Source of the DNA: JBIYSM02 sp044759095
GTDB taxonomy: Bacteria; Bacillota; Bacilli; Brevibacillales; Brevibacillaceae
NCBI RefSeq assembly: GCF_044759095.2
Contig: NZ_JBIYSM020000027.1
Span: forward strand, 1 to 56,793
Length of the DNA: 56,793 nucleotides
Reading direction: 5' to 3'
Made by a program: the position numbers and the translations under genes. Below are positions 18,630-26,469 of the stretch, piece by piece; the stretch's first letter is position 1; each line of letters opens with the position of its first letter. The notes beneath the pieces are model-generated. The model was not told the DNA's origin. It ran no database searches and saw nothing but the letters and a program-made list of their open reading frames with translations.

Positions 18630-18994
18630 AGAATCAGTTGGCCTACGACATTTCACGGTACGACTTTTTAAGCGACCTTGGAAAAATGGAAAGAGTGGTC
18701 AGAAAGAGACCCGATGTTAAAGGGTACGCGCTACTTCTGACTAATGATCGGGTACACTGGCAACCCTCGAGAACACACAACCCGGTGGATAAAGAGTTTC
18801 ATATTCACGATGGCAGGTTGATTACTGGGCATTGCTCCTGGAAAGAGCAAGCATCAAAGGGGACGACTTCGGGGAGAGAAGAAACGATTCATTTGACCGG
18901 TACATATCGGTTGAAATGGCTGCCGTACGTAAGTCTAGGGATGAAAAAGAACGAACAGTTCCAAGCGTTATTGGTAGAGGTGAGTCATGGATAA
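18440..18994 (+). pseudogene. PD-(D/E)XK-type nuclease remnant, core deleted
   Basis: The first part is in frame with the WYL chimera: VDLRDKLATHLSDIGYTVRV, then NYELGKEK. The second, from 18632, reads NQLAYDISRYDFLSDLGKME, then KGYALLLTND and EFHIHDGRLITG up to 18994. I recall proteins with this YDFLxDxxxxE...GYAxxLTND layout carrying an IELKYK-type nuclease core between the two parts; that segment is deleted here and the frame is shifted. The family memory is not backed by a search. Confidence 0.5.
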
Positions 18995-19188
18995 GCAAAC
19001 TACTGTGGATTGGATTCAAATGGAGTTTTTCGGGGGATATTGGGGGGCACTATACCATTCGATTCATGCCGGACGTGGCGATTGAATATTTTGGAGACAT
19101 ATCTAGGCCACTCCGTACTTCTATCGTCACAGCAGCTGTCTTCGATGACTACCTCCGGAAATTCTACGGGTACGGAAGTAATGAGTAG
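18987..19188 (+). pseudogene. Remnant of the gene following the nuclease
   Basis: An ATG at 18987 overlaps the nuclease stop and has an AGAGG-like site upstream. It opens MDKQTTVDWIQMEFFGGYW and stops at 19085. Another frame continues as VAIEYFGDISRPLRTS to 19188. The coupled start suggests a second gene of a decayed cassette. The product is not recognised, and the rest up to 19331 shows nothing further. Confidence 0.3.
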
Positions 19189-19331
19189 CCCGAAATCCCT
19201 CGTAAGACTACCATCTTGAGGGCTGCCTGTAGCTTATCAAGAATACTGAAGGGGCAATAAATCCGTTCTTGAATGGCTAGCAGTCTAATGTTAAATTTTC
19301 TGTATCGTACATTTTTTATAGGGGGTTGAGT

Positions 19332-20702
19332 ATGTACGGGATTTTTCACAGAGTGGGCGTAACCCTGCTTTTACTGATGATGTTCGTGATAGGGATACCG
19401 GGACAGTCTTCAGCAGATACGAATGTAAAATCTTTCGACAACTACAAGCAGGTTTGGAGCTTCTCAACAGGAACGAGCCCTTATGCCGCTACACCCCAGA
19501 TACTGGAGGCGCGAATGGATGGGAGTGTCTTGTATGGCCTGGCGAATACGGATGGACACTTCATTGAGATTGGCTTGCGAAATGCCAGTGGGAAGATACT
19601 TTGGAAGCGGAGCGACGTCTATATTTATGAATACCGTCTAAACCAGTCATACGTGGTTGCTCTCGCCTTCACTCCAACGAAAGATTACCGGCAAGATAGC
19701 ATACTTGTCATCAGAAAGTCTGACGGAAAGATCGCAAAGAGCTTCTCTTTAGAACCTTATGGCATCATCATCACCCCATACAACGTGTTCGAACTTGATC
19801 AGCAAAACCGTATTTATATTCCGGTGGACAATCGGTTACTGGCGCTTGATGTGACCGGACGAAAATTATGGGAGTTACGCTCGGACAACCCGAATGTTGC
19901 CTATCATCGTCCGATCATACTGGATGGAGAACGTCTGGTTACCTGGACCGACTGTAGTGGTTATGGGGTCTGCTCAGAGGACATGTATCGGTTCATGATG
20001 CTGTCAACAAGAACAGGCCAAGCCTATTGGGCAATCAATCAGCATGTGAACACTGACTTTCCCATCGTACAGAAAGATCGAATCATCGTAGAAAACAGCT
20101 CTGGATGTTTCGCCTTTCGTTTGGATAGCGGAGAACTCCTTTGGCGTTTCCACGAAAACGGAAGTTTGGAACCCGAAGGTATTGATCCGGAAGGGAGAAT
20201 TTATATTAGCGAAATAGAACCGGATCACCAAGGACATGCGATAACAAGGAAAGTTCTTTCGTTGGACCGAAATGGCGCACTATTATGGAGTACAAACATA
20301 AATCTGCCTTCTTTTACCATTCGCGGTGTATCGTTAAACGGAAAGATTGTCTATGCGGATTCGGATTACGGTGTGTATTACATGGATCGAGCATCAGGAA
20401 AAATACTGGCCTCCATCCCCTATTATCGTGCTCCGGGTAGCAAGGTCCCCACAGGCCCCATTGCGAAAAGCTTTGGCAACAGCCTGCTCTTTACGGAAGA
20501 ATGGTATCAGTCCAAGGGAGATTGGTTTCATACCATGTGGAATATTCGGTTGCAGGTATATACCAAGCTAGGGAAAAAGGTTGGAGGAATTGCCTTTACA
20601 AATCGTGGGCCAGTGTACGATGCCTACGTTGGTCCGGATTTCCGATTGTATGTTACAGATTCTCATTCAATAAAAGCATTTGCCCCGGTCACCATGAAGT
20701 GA
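19332..20702 (+). CDS. Secreted PQQ-like beta-propeller repeat protein
   Basis: A 456-residue exported protein. Residues 1-29 form a signal peptide (hydrophobic VGVTLLLLMMFVIGIPG followed by SSA). The mature part consists of repeated blades with W and G signatures such as NASGKILWKR, DVTGRKLWEL, DSGELLWRF and DRNGALLWST. This is the PQQ-enzyme-like (BamB-type) beta-propeller fold, used as a binding scaffold. ATG 19332 has GGGGG 7 bases upstream; the TTG at 19326 is less likely. It stands alone between relics, and nothing links it to the defence genes. Confidence 0.8.
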   Translation: MYGIFHRVGVTLLLLMMFVIGIPGQSSADTNVKSFDNYKQVWSFSTGTSPYAATPQILEARMDGSVLYGLANTDGHFIEIGLRNASGKILWKRSDVYIYEYRLNQSYVVALAFTPTKDYRQDSILVIRKSDGKIAKSFSLEPYGIIITPYNVFELDQQNRIYIPVDNRLLALDVTGRKLWELRSDNPNVAYHRPIILDGERLVTWTDCSGYGVCSEDMYRFMMLSTRTGQAYWAINQHVNTDFPIVQKDRIIVENSSGCFAFRLDSGELLWRFHENGSLEPEGIDPEGRIYISEIEPDHQGHAITRKVLSLDRNGALLWSTNINLPSFTIRGVSLNGKIVYADSDYGVYYMDRASGKILASIPYYRAPGSKVPTGPIAKSFGNSLLFTEEWYQSKGDWFHTMWNIRLQVYTKLGKKVGGIAFTNRGPVYDAYVGPDFRLYVTDSHSIKAFAPVTMK

Positions 20703-20732
20703 GGGGGATAGGTGTTTGTCGCCAATTAAGAA

Positions 20733-20951
20733 ATGTCGAAAGGGTCTACCATAGTCTCCGACCCGAAGAGTGTGGCTTCTGTTCATGATCCAGAACAAAA
20801 AATAAACACTCGTTTAGCACTTTTGGAATGGGTAGATGTGCAGGCAACTAAATATAGTTACACGAGTTATTTATTTGGAGATGAAATTGTCGTAAAGATG
20901 ATCATAAACGACTTTTTGTACGCACAGGTTATCATAAGTTTAGACAATTAG
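20733..20951 (+). CDS. Small hypothetical protein
   Basis: A 72-residue open frame between the beta-propeller gene and a strong terminator. No domain is recognised; the composition is protein-like and the C-terminal end is hydrophobic (MIINDFLYAQVIISL). The ribosome binding site is poor, so it may not be translated. Confidence 0.25.
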   Translation: MSKGSTIVSDPKSVASVHDPEQKINTRLALLEWVDVQATKYSYTSYLFGDEIVVKMIINDFLYAQVIISLDN

Positions 20952-20957
20952 TGATCG

Positions 20958-21002
20958 AAAAAAGTGAAGGAGAGGCTATTACGGCCTCTCCTTCACTTTT
21001 TT
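20958..21002. terminator. Strong bidirectional terminator
   Basis: A perfect stem of about 17 bp (AAAGTGAAGGAGAGGC pairing with GCCTCTCCTTCACTTT) with an A run before and a T run after it. It can end the beta-propeller transcript from the left and the nuclease transcript (21052-21483, minus strand) from the right. Confidence 0.9.
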
Positions 21003-21051
21003 CCTATCAATCGATACATCGACTTCGGGAGAAAGGCAGGGGGCTCTCTCT

Positions 21052-21483
21052 TCAAAGTTGTATATATTTCTGAAGTTTCGAGACAATAGCCTCTGTACAA
21101 ATATTATCCTTGTATGAAAAGACTACCAATGGGATCCCTCTCTTTTTTAGGAAGTCAGCCTTGATTTTGTCCCTTGCCTTTTGTCCTTTTAAAGACCATT
21201 TCGTCTTTCTGTCAGGATGACGAAACCAATCTACGTTTTTGAAATGTTGCTCTCCGTGATATTCTACTGTTAAAGGAATACTTTCAGCAAAGTAATCAAT
21301 ACGCAATGGGAAGTTAGTTAGAGGATTAACAAGTCCTTCAATCATGTACTCCCTCACCCCCTTTACGTTCAACAGATTGTCCAGTATATCGAAGAGAACT
21401 GCTGCGGTTCTACCATACTTCTCATTTTCTGCGGTAAAATAAGTCCCAACACGTAGGAAAATCTTCCCCCTCCACCATTGCAA
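21052..21483 (-). pseudogene. Vsr/homing-type endonuclease, 5'-truncated
   Basis: A 143-residue frame with a Vsr-like/PD-(D/E)XK-like nuclease core: PLRIDYFAESIPLTVEYHG, EQHF, then RDKIKADFLKKRGIPLVVF. This layout (D..EYxGxQHF..RDxxK..GIxL) is familiar from phage-type and homing-type endonucleases related to Vsr and DUF2726 proteins. The apparent TTG start at 21483 falls inside a relic of an AddB-like gene (21476-21541), so the natural N-terminus has been lost. The core residues are intact, but expression and folding are doubtful. Confidence 0.5.
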
Positions 21484-21541
21484 ACACTATATGTTCGTAC
21501 ATAAGCTTCAGCTTGTTCCGGTCACAATGGTCAAGCATTAC
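21476..21541 (+). pseudogene. Short relic of an AddB-like gene
   Basis: This 66-bp stretch aligns without gaps to 43012-43077 in the AddB-like gene at 42838, with about nine tenths of bases identical, including an unbroken 19-base block at 21489-21507. It encodes the same CKxxMFVHK-QLVPVT peptide with a few changes. Beyond 21545 the similarity stops. A second copy of the helicase-nuclease gene was therefore once here or was the donor. From 21546 to 21744 I see nothing but AT-rich promoter-like DNA. Confidence 0.75.
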
Positions 21542-21744
21542 GTTTGTTGCTGGCAGGTCTGTCTTTCTTTAGACATTCTATTTTCATTTGATAAATCTCG
21601 ATTAGGCCAAAAGGGATTTATTTCTTGAGTAAATAGAAAAATACTGATTCGTTTGCTATAGTAAATATGTACTAAAAAATTTTATATTTTAACGACGTTT
21701 TAGAATTTTTTAATTAGTGGAAAGAGTTATCGGGGGTTCATACA

Positions 21745-22563
21745 ATGACTTGGCTTACTAAGCCAAACAGTGCTTTGGTGATACATATCTCTTGTGCGAT
21801 TTTTATGATATCTTTAATCATTTTTTCTGAAATGAAATCACCCAAACAAATACAGTACGAGACTCGTAACCCTTCCATAGTAATCGAACCTCCACTTGAA
21901 AGGGAAAAGATACAAGTTAGACAACGGATCCATCTCTCTGATCGATTAAGCGTAACAAGTTTACGTTACATCATTGAAAACGTGCCACACATAAAACAAT
22001 ATCCGGAGTTAATAAACGGATGTGAGGTAACAAGTGTTGCCATGCTTCTTCGCTTCTTGGGGAATCCGGTGAGCAAACTTGAACTGGCGAAACGTGTAAA
22101 AAAAGACACCACTCCGCTCAAAGTGGATGCAACTGGGAGAATACTTTCGTGGGGGAATCCGGAAAAGGGATTTGTGGGCGATATTACTGGGAAACATCTA
22201 GGTTATGCCGTGTATCATCAACCGATCGTCCATCTCATTAACGAAGTATATCCCAAGCGAGCGAAAAATGTAACCGGATTGGATTTTTCAACAATCCTGC
22301 AGGAAGTACAAAACAATCGGCCCGTAATTGTATGGACAACCAGTGACTTTCAGCCCACAAAGCAATGGCTTGAATGGAAAACGGCAGACAATCGGACGAT
22401 TCGGGTGACGTTTAAGCAACATGCCGTCCTGCTTGTTGGCTTTGATGTCGATTCTGTCTATATCAACGATCCAATGGGAAAAGAGGGCTACAAGAAAGTG
22501 GCGAAGGAACCTTTTATAAAAAGCTGGGAACAACTTGGCAAACAAGCAGTAACTGTTTTTTAA
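21745..22563 (+). CDS. Membrane-anchored C39-type cysteine peptidase
   Basis: A 272-residue protein. Residues 10-28 form one hydrophobic anchor (VIHISCAIFMISLIIF), so the rest is probably outside the cell. From residue 84 it follows the peptidase C39-like 2 fold: NGCEVTSVAMLL with the catalytic Cys near 93, KQHAVLLVGFD with the His near 225, and INDPMG for the third position. GGGGG precedes the ATG by 7 bases. It ends 31 bases before zorA on the same strand, so it may be co-transcribed with Zorya. The usual role of this family is in peptide processing or cell-wall housekeeping; a role in Zorya is not known to me. Confidence 0.8.
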   Translation: MTWLTKPNSALVIHISCAIFMISLIIFSEMKSPKQIQYETRNPSIVIEPPLEREKIQVRQRIHLSDRLSVTSLRYIIENVPHIKQYPELINGCEVTSVAMLLRFLGNPVSKLELAKRVKKDTTPLKVDATGRILSWGNPEKGFVGDITGKHLGYAVYHQPIVHLINEVYPKRAKNVTGLDFSTILQEVQNNRPVIVWTTSDFQPTKQWLEWKTADNRTIRVTFKQHAVLLVGFDVDSVYINDPMGKEGYKKVAKEPFIKSWEQLGKQAVTVF

Positions 22564-22594
22564 ATCTGGATGACACCGTTGGGAGGCAACGAAA

Positions 22595-24463
22595 TTGTTA
22601 TCGGTAGCGTTTTCATCAGACTTATTTCAGTATGGTTATATGTTGATGATGTCAGCTGTTTGTCTATTTTTGGGCTTTCTAATCTATAAACCCTATCAAA
22701 CAGTTGATCAAGATACCAAGAAGATAAAAGAAGTGCTGGCAGAAATAAGTGAAGAAGAAGACACCCAATCAAAGTTCAACCGCTTCAAGGATTGGATCGA
22801 TACAAACGCGAACACAGATTACCTGAGGAATTGTGTAAACCCAGCCTGGGACAACTTTTACCAAAAGTATATGCACAACCAGCAGTCAGGAATCACATTT
22901 ACACCCGATGTATACGATTTTTTTCTGGAAGATTCTTTTGTCCAGAAATTCGGAAAGCGGAAGTTGGCAGAAATTGTACCTGGAATCTTTCTCGCTTTGG
23001 GTATTATTGGGACCTTTCTAGGGATATCGATGGGCGTATCAGGTCTTGACCCCACTGGGGATGCAACTACGCTGAAAAGTGGCATCGGAACTTTGTTAAG
23101 TGGGATGAAGGTAAAATTCGTTTCATCTATCATCGGAATCTTGCTGTCTCTAGCTTGGCAAATCGCAGATAAATATTGGTTGTACCCACGCCTTTCCATC
23201 AGCTTTTCAGAGATTCGACAATCGATGGATACAGCATTCCCGACCCAGGAAGAAAGCACCGTACTCTATCAAATGTTTCAAAACCAGGAAAAGCAGATGC
23301 ACGACTTTCAGGATTTCCTTACCGAGATCATGATCCCAAACATGATTTCCGGCTTTTCTGATGCACTGCAAAAAGCGGTTCTACCGCACATGGAACAGAC
23401 TCAAAATATGATGCAGGAGATGATCCAAAAGACTAGTTCAACACAAATGGAAGGAATTAATCAGATGGTAGACCAATTTGTTCATTCGTTAAGTGAGATT
23501 ACCGGAGAACACATGAAAGGATTAGGGGAGGCCCTCCAGACTACCATCGAATGGCAGCAGAAAGTTCATGGTGAAATGAGCGCCTTGGTGGAATCGATGC
23601 AACAATCTGCAAAAAGACAGTCCGAAATGGTTGAAAAAACAACGGTCCTGACAGAGCAGATTCACTTGTATACGGATCAAATTATTACCTATCAAAATAC
23701 GTTGCAAGAAACACTTTGGGAAATGAATCAGACAACCGAAAAGAATACGGCCCTCCAGTCTTCAATCTCGGAGTTGCTGGAAAGAATGGTGGAAGAACGG
23801 AATGTGTTCCATATGCACTTCGATCAACATTTGGAAACGCTCAGGGAAAATGTCACGTCGATCGTTTCCCATTCAGAATTTCAGGCTGCGCTTCAAGACA
23901 AGATTGAAGAAAATCTGCAGCACATCTCGTCGGTTACAGACTCCCAATATAAACTTGCAGAATCGATGGCTGAGCAAATCCAGCTCACGAGCGATTCAAA
24001 TGACGAATTGAACTCCTTGCTGCGGCAATTTAGCGTGCATGGCTCCATGTTTGCAGAACTGCAGAAAGAACTTATTAAAACATTGGAATCTACTCATAGG
24101 GAAAGGCAACATATCGATGAGACTTACAATCAGATAAACGAGAATTTAAGCTGGCAAATTGAGCAAATGGATTCACGAGTGGCGTCATTGAAGCAGATTT
24201 GGGAAACTACGAGTCAGGTGCTGTCAGATGCCAACAAACAGCTGGCGGTATCGATGAGCCGTTTTACAGAAGACATGCATCGCGGTCTGGAACATACGTT
24301 TAAGCAGTTCGATCAGGAGCTTTCCAAATCGGTTCAATATCTTGCAAGTGGAGTCGATGCGATTCAGGACGGGGTCTCCGATTTGCCTGATGCGATCCAG
24401 ACCTTGAAGCTGTCTGTGAATGAACTGAATAAATACGCAAGCAATATGCTGAAACAGGCGTAA
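22595..24463 (+). CDS. zorA: Zorya ZorA, MotA/ExbB-like channel with long tail
   Basis: A 622-residue inner-membrane protein of the Zorya anti-phage motor. Membrane segments are seen at about 12-31, 126-149 and 171-190; the latter two with GTFLGISMGVSG and SSIIGILLSLAW form the MotA/TolQ/ExbB proton-channel core. Residues 210-620 form the long helical cytoplasmic tail (repeated Q, E and L heptads) thought to carry the signal from the envelope to the effectors. The start is a TTG with GGGAGG 8 bases upstream. zorB follows 14 bases downstream. Confidence 0.88.
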   Translation: MLSVAFSSDLFQYGYMLMMSAVCLFLGFLIYKPYQTVDQDTKKIKEVLAEISEEEDTQSKFNRFKDWIDTNANTDYLRNCVNPAWDNFYQKYMHNQQSGITFTPDVYDFFLEDSFVQKFGKRKLAEIVPGIFLALGIIGTFLGISMGVSGLDPTGDATTLKSGIGTLLSGMKVKFVSSIIGILLSLAWQIADKYWLYPRLSISFSEIRQSMDTAFPTQEESTVLYQMFQNQEKQMHDFQDFLTEIMIPNMISGFSDALQKAVLPHMEQTQNMMQEMIQKTSSTQMEGINQMVDQFVHSLSEITGEHMKGLGEALQTTIEWQQKVHGEMSALVESMQQSAKRQSEMVEKTTVLTEQIHLYTDQIITYQNTLQETLWEMNQTTEKNTALQSSISELLERMVEERNVFHMHFDQHLETLRENVTSIVSHSEFQAALQDKIEENLQHISSVTDSQYKLAESMAEQIQLTSDSNDELNSLLRQFSVHGSMFAELQKELIKTLESTHRERQHIDETYNQINENLSWQIEQMDSRVASLKQIWETTSQVLSDANKQLAVSMSRFTEDMHRGLEHTFKQFDQELSKSVQYLASGVDAIQDGVSDLPDAIQTLKLSVNELNKYASNMLKQA

Positions 24464-24477
24464 GGTGTGGAGATCAT

Positions 24478-25236
24478 ATGGCCAGAGGATTTCGCAATGC
24501 GAAGAAATATTTTTCCTACACGCACGAAGAAGAAAAAGAGAGTTTTTGGGTATCGTATACTGATTTGATGTCAGCCTTGTTAATCGTCTTTGCCCTTGTA
24601 CTTATGATTGCTCTCTTTAATATGCAGAAAACCTTTGAAGAGACACAGGCAGTTATCAAGCAAAAAGAAGAGGCCATTGATGAAAAGAACAAGATGATTG
24701 AGGAAGTTGTCGGAGTAAAAACGAGAATTATCAAGGAACTGGTGAAAGTATTCCAGGACTCAGATCTCGATATGCAGGTAGATCCGCAAACTGGTGCCAT
24801 TCGTTTTTCCGGGGGAGTATTTTTTGCGACTAACAGCAGTGAAATTTCGCCGACGGGAAAACAATACCTGGAGAAATTTATTCCGAAATATATTGGTATT
24901 TTACTTTCCGATCAGTTTCGCAACGAAATATCGCAAATTATTGTAGAAGGACACACGGATACGCAGGGTGGTTACCTGTTTAACCTGAAACTCTCCCAAA
25001 ACCGGGCATTGGCTGTGGTTGAACAGATTTACTCTCCGTCTTTTCCCAATTTTCGCTATCGTAATGAGTTAAACAAGGTGATTACTGCAAATGGCCGTTC
25101 GTTCAGTATGCCGATGTACAAGTCGGACGGAACGATTGATGCGGATAAGTCCAGACGTGTAGAATTCAAGTTTCGATTGAAAGATGACCAGCTATTGGAG
25201 AAGATCCAAACGATGGTGAACGAGAATGGAAAATAA
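24478..25236 (+). CDS. zorB: Zorya ZorB, MotB-like peptidoglycan-binding stator
   Basis: A 252-residue partner of ZorA. A single membrane helix (about 29-49) opens with SYTDLMSALL, whose Asp29 is at the place of the proton-carrying Asp of MotB. A coiled linker follows, then an OmpA-like domain (about 115-245) with the peptidoglycan-binding VEGHTDTQG and LSQNRA motifs. Its 3' end overlaps zorC by 11 bases, which supports a ZorA-B-C-D operon. Confidence 0.9.
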   Translation: MARGFRNAKKYFSYTHEEEKESFWVSYTDLMSALLIVFALVLMIALFNMQKTFEETQAVIKQKEEAIDEKNKMIEEVVGVKTRIIKELVKVFQDSDLDMQVDPQTGAIRFSGGVFFATNSSEISPTGKQYLEKFIPKYIGILLSDQFRNEISQIIVEGHTDTQGGYLFNLKLSQNRALAVVEQIYSPSFPNFRYRNELNKVITANGRSFSMPMYKSDGTIDADKSRRVEFKFRLKDDQLLEKIQTMVNENGK

Positions 25237-26449
25237 CCCGCGGTTTCATTTGTTCGCGTTTGAACCTGACCTCCTGAGGGAAGTGAGCAGGAAAGTAGAG
25301 GCGCGTTTTAAGAACGTAGAACAATCATTAGTTTTGTCGCGTCGTGCTGTTCTTTTGCCGAAGTTGCTGGAGAAGATACGCGGTCTGTCTTTTACAGAGA
25401 TCGTTCCCTTTGCCCAATCTCTGAAAAAGATGGAAGTATTGTTGCTGCTGTACGATTACCCATTTACAAGCGAAACGGATGAAACAAGAAGCAAAATCAA
25501 TGTCATTTTGACGACCCGCTATTCCGGTACGGTAGGACAACGGGCTTGGGGCTTGTTTCAACAAGATTTGACCGACCGCTTTTTGCAAGATTTGATACGG
25601 GATTGCTATTATCAGGATCGAGTCGGATTTATGGGGATTGAGGAAACATTTTTACGCTTGTTTGAGCCAGCTATGGAAGAAAAACAAGGGATTGTTCATG
25701 GCCTTGTTTCTTCCTTGCAGAAAGCGTCTTTCTCTACCCGGGAAGTATTGAAGAAGTGGAAAGTTAAAGAAGAGTCGTTGCTCGAAGAAGAGTTGATAAA
25801 ACGTCTCTTTGCTGCCAGCCTGTCCGATGACCGCATCATCAAAAAAGATGGTGTTCCATACATTGTGGAACGGTTGGAGTACTTGTCCTTACAAGACTAT
25901 AAGCATGTGCTGAAATTTTACCTGGAGGCCAGGGAACATCTCCAATTTCATTTCCTCATCATGGAGCAAGCCATTCGGCGTTTGCTTGATCCGCGTGAAC
26001 GAGAAACAGAGTGGGACTTTCTGTCAGAGAGGGCACTCAAGCAGGTACATCGATGGTTAATTGGGAATGAACTGAAAAAGTTCTTTGAAACGGATGAAAA
26101 CAATGAGCGAATCGAGTATTGGAAACGATTTATCAACTACATGAATCACGTGGAATCGTTGAAGGACCCTTCCGTAGTCTTTATTTATTTTGAAGGTTTC
26201 GTGGTCGTCGAATTCAGGAAGATCGGGGCAGCTTACTTTTATCATGAAGCAGGTTTCCAACAGTTTATTCATTCAAAGATACACTTGGCTAATTTCAAAC
26301 ATTCAAAGAATACGGCAAAGAAAGAGAGCATGCTGAAAGATACAAATTCAATGAGACATGGAATTAAACTTTTCATTAACAAATTGGATCACCGAGGGGA
26401 TTGGCAAAGAAAGTTTGACATCCAAATGCGTCAATACCTAAAAGAATGA
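25226..26449 (+). CDS. zorC: Zorya ZorC, EH-signature protein
   Basis: A 407-residue cytosolic protein in the zorC position. The C-terminal half carries the features of the EH_Signature family: ERIEYWKRFINYMNHV, VVVEFRKIGAAYFYHE and a final HRGDWQRKF. ZorC is the DNA-associated component of type I Zorya, acting with ZorD on incoming phage DNA. The ATG overlaps zorB. The presence of C and D rather than E places this system in type I. Confidence 0.85.
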   Translation: MENNPRFHLFAFEPDLLREVSRKVEARFKNVEQSLVLSRRAVLLPKLLEKIRGLSFTEIVPFAQSLKKMEVLLLLYDYPFTSETDETRSKINVILTTRYSGTVGQRAWGLFQQDLTDRFLQDLIRDCYYQDRVGFMGIEETFLRLFEPAMEEKQGIVHGLVSSLQKASFSTREVLKKWKVKEESLLEEELIKRLFAASLSDDRIIKKDGVPYIVERLEYLSLQDYKHVLKFYLEAREHLQFHFLIMEQAIRRLLDPRERETEWDFLSERALKQVHRWLIGNELKKFFETDENNERIEYWKRFINYMNHVESLKDPSVVFIYFEGFVVVEFRKIGAAYFYHEAGFQQFIHSKIHLANFKHSKNTAKKESMLKDTNSMRHGIKLFINKLDHRGDWQRKFDIQMRQYLKE

Positions 26450-26469
26450 TCCAGTAAGGACTGAGGGCA

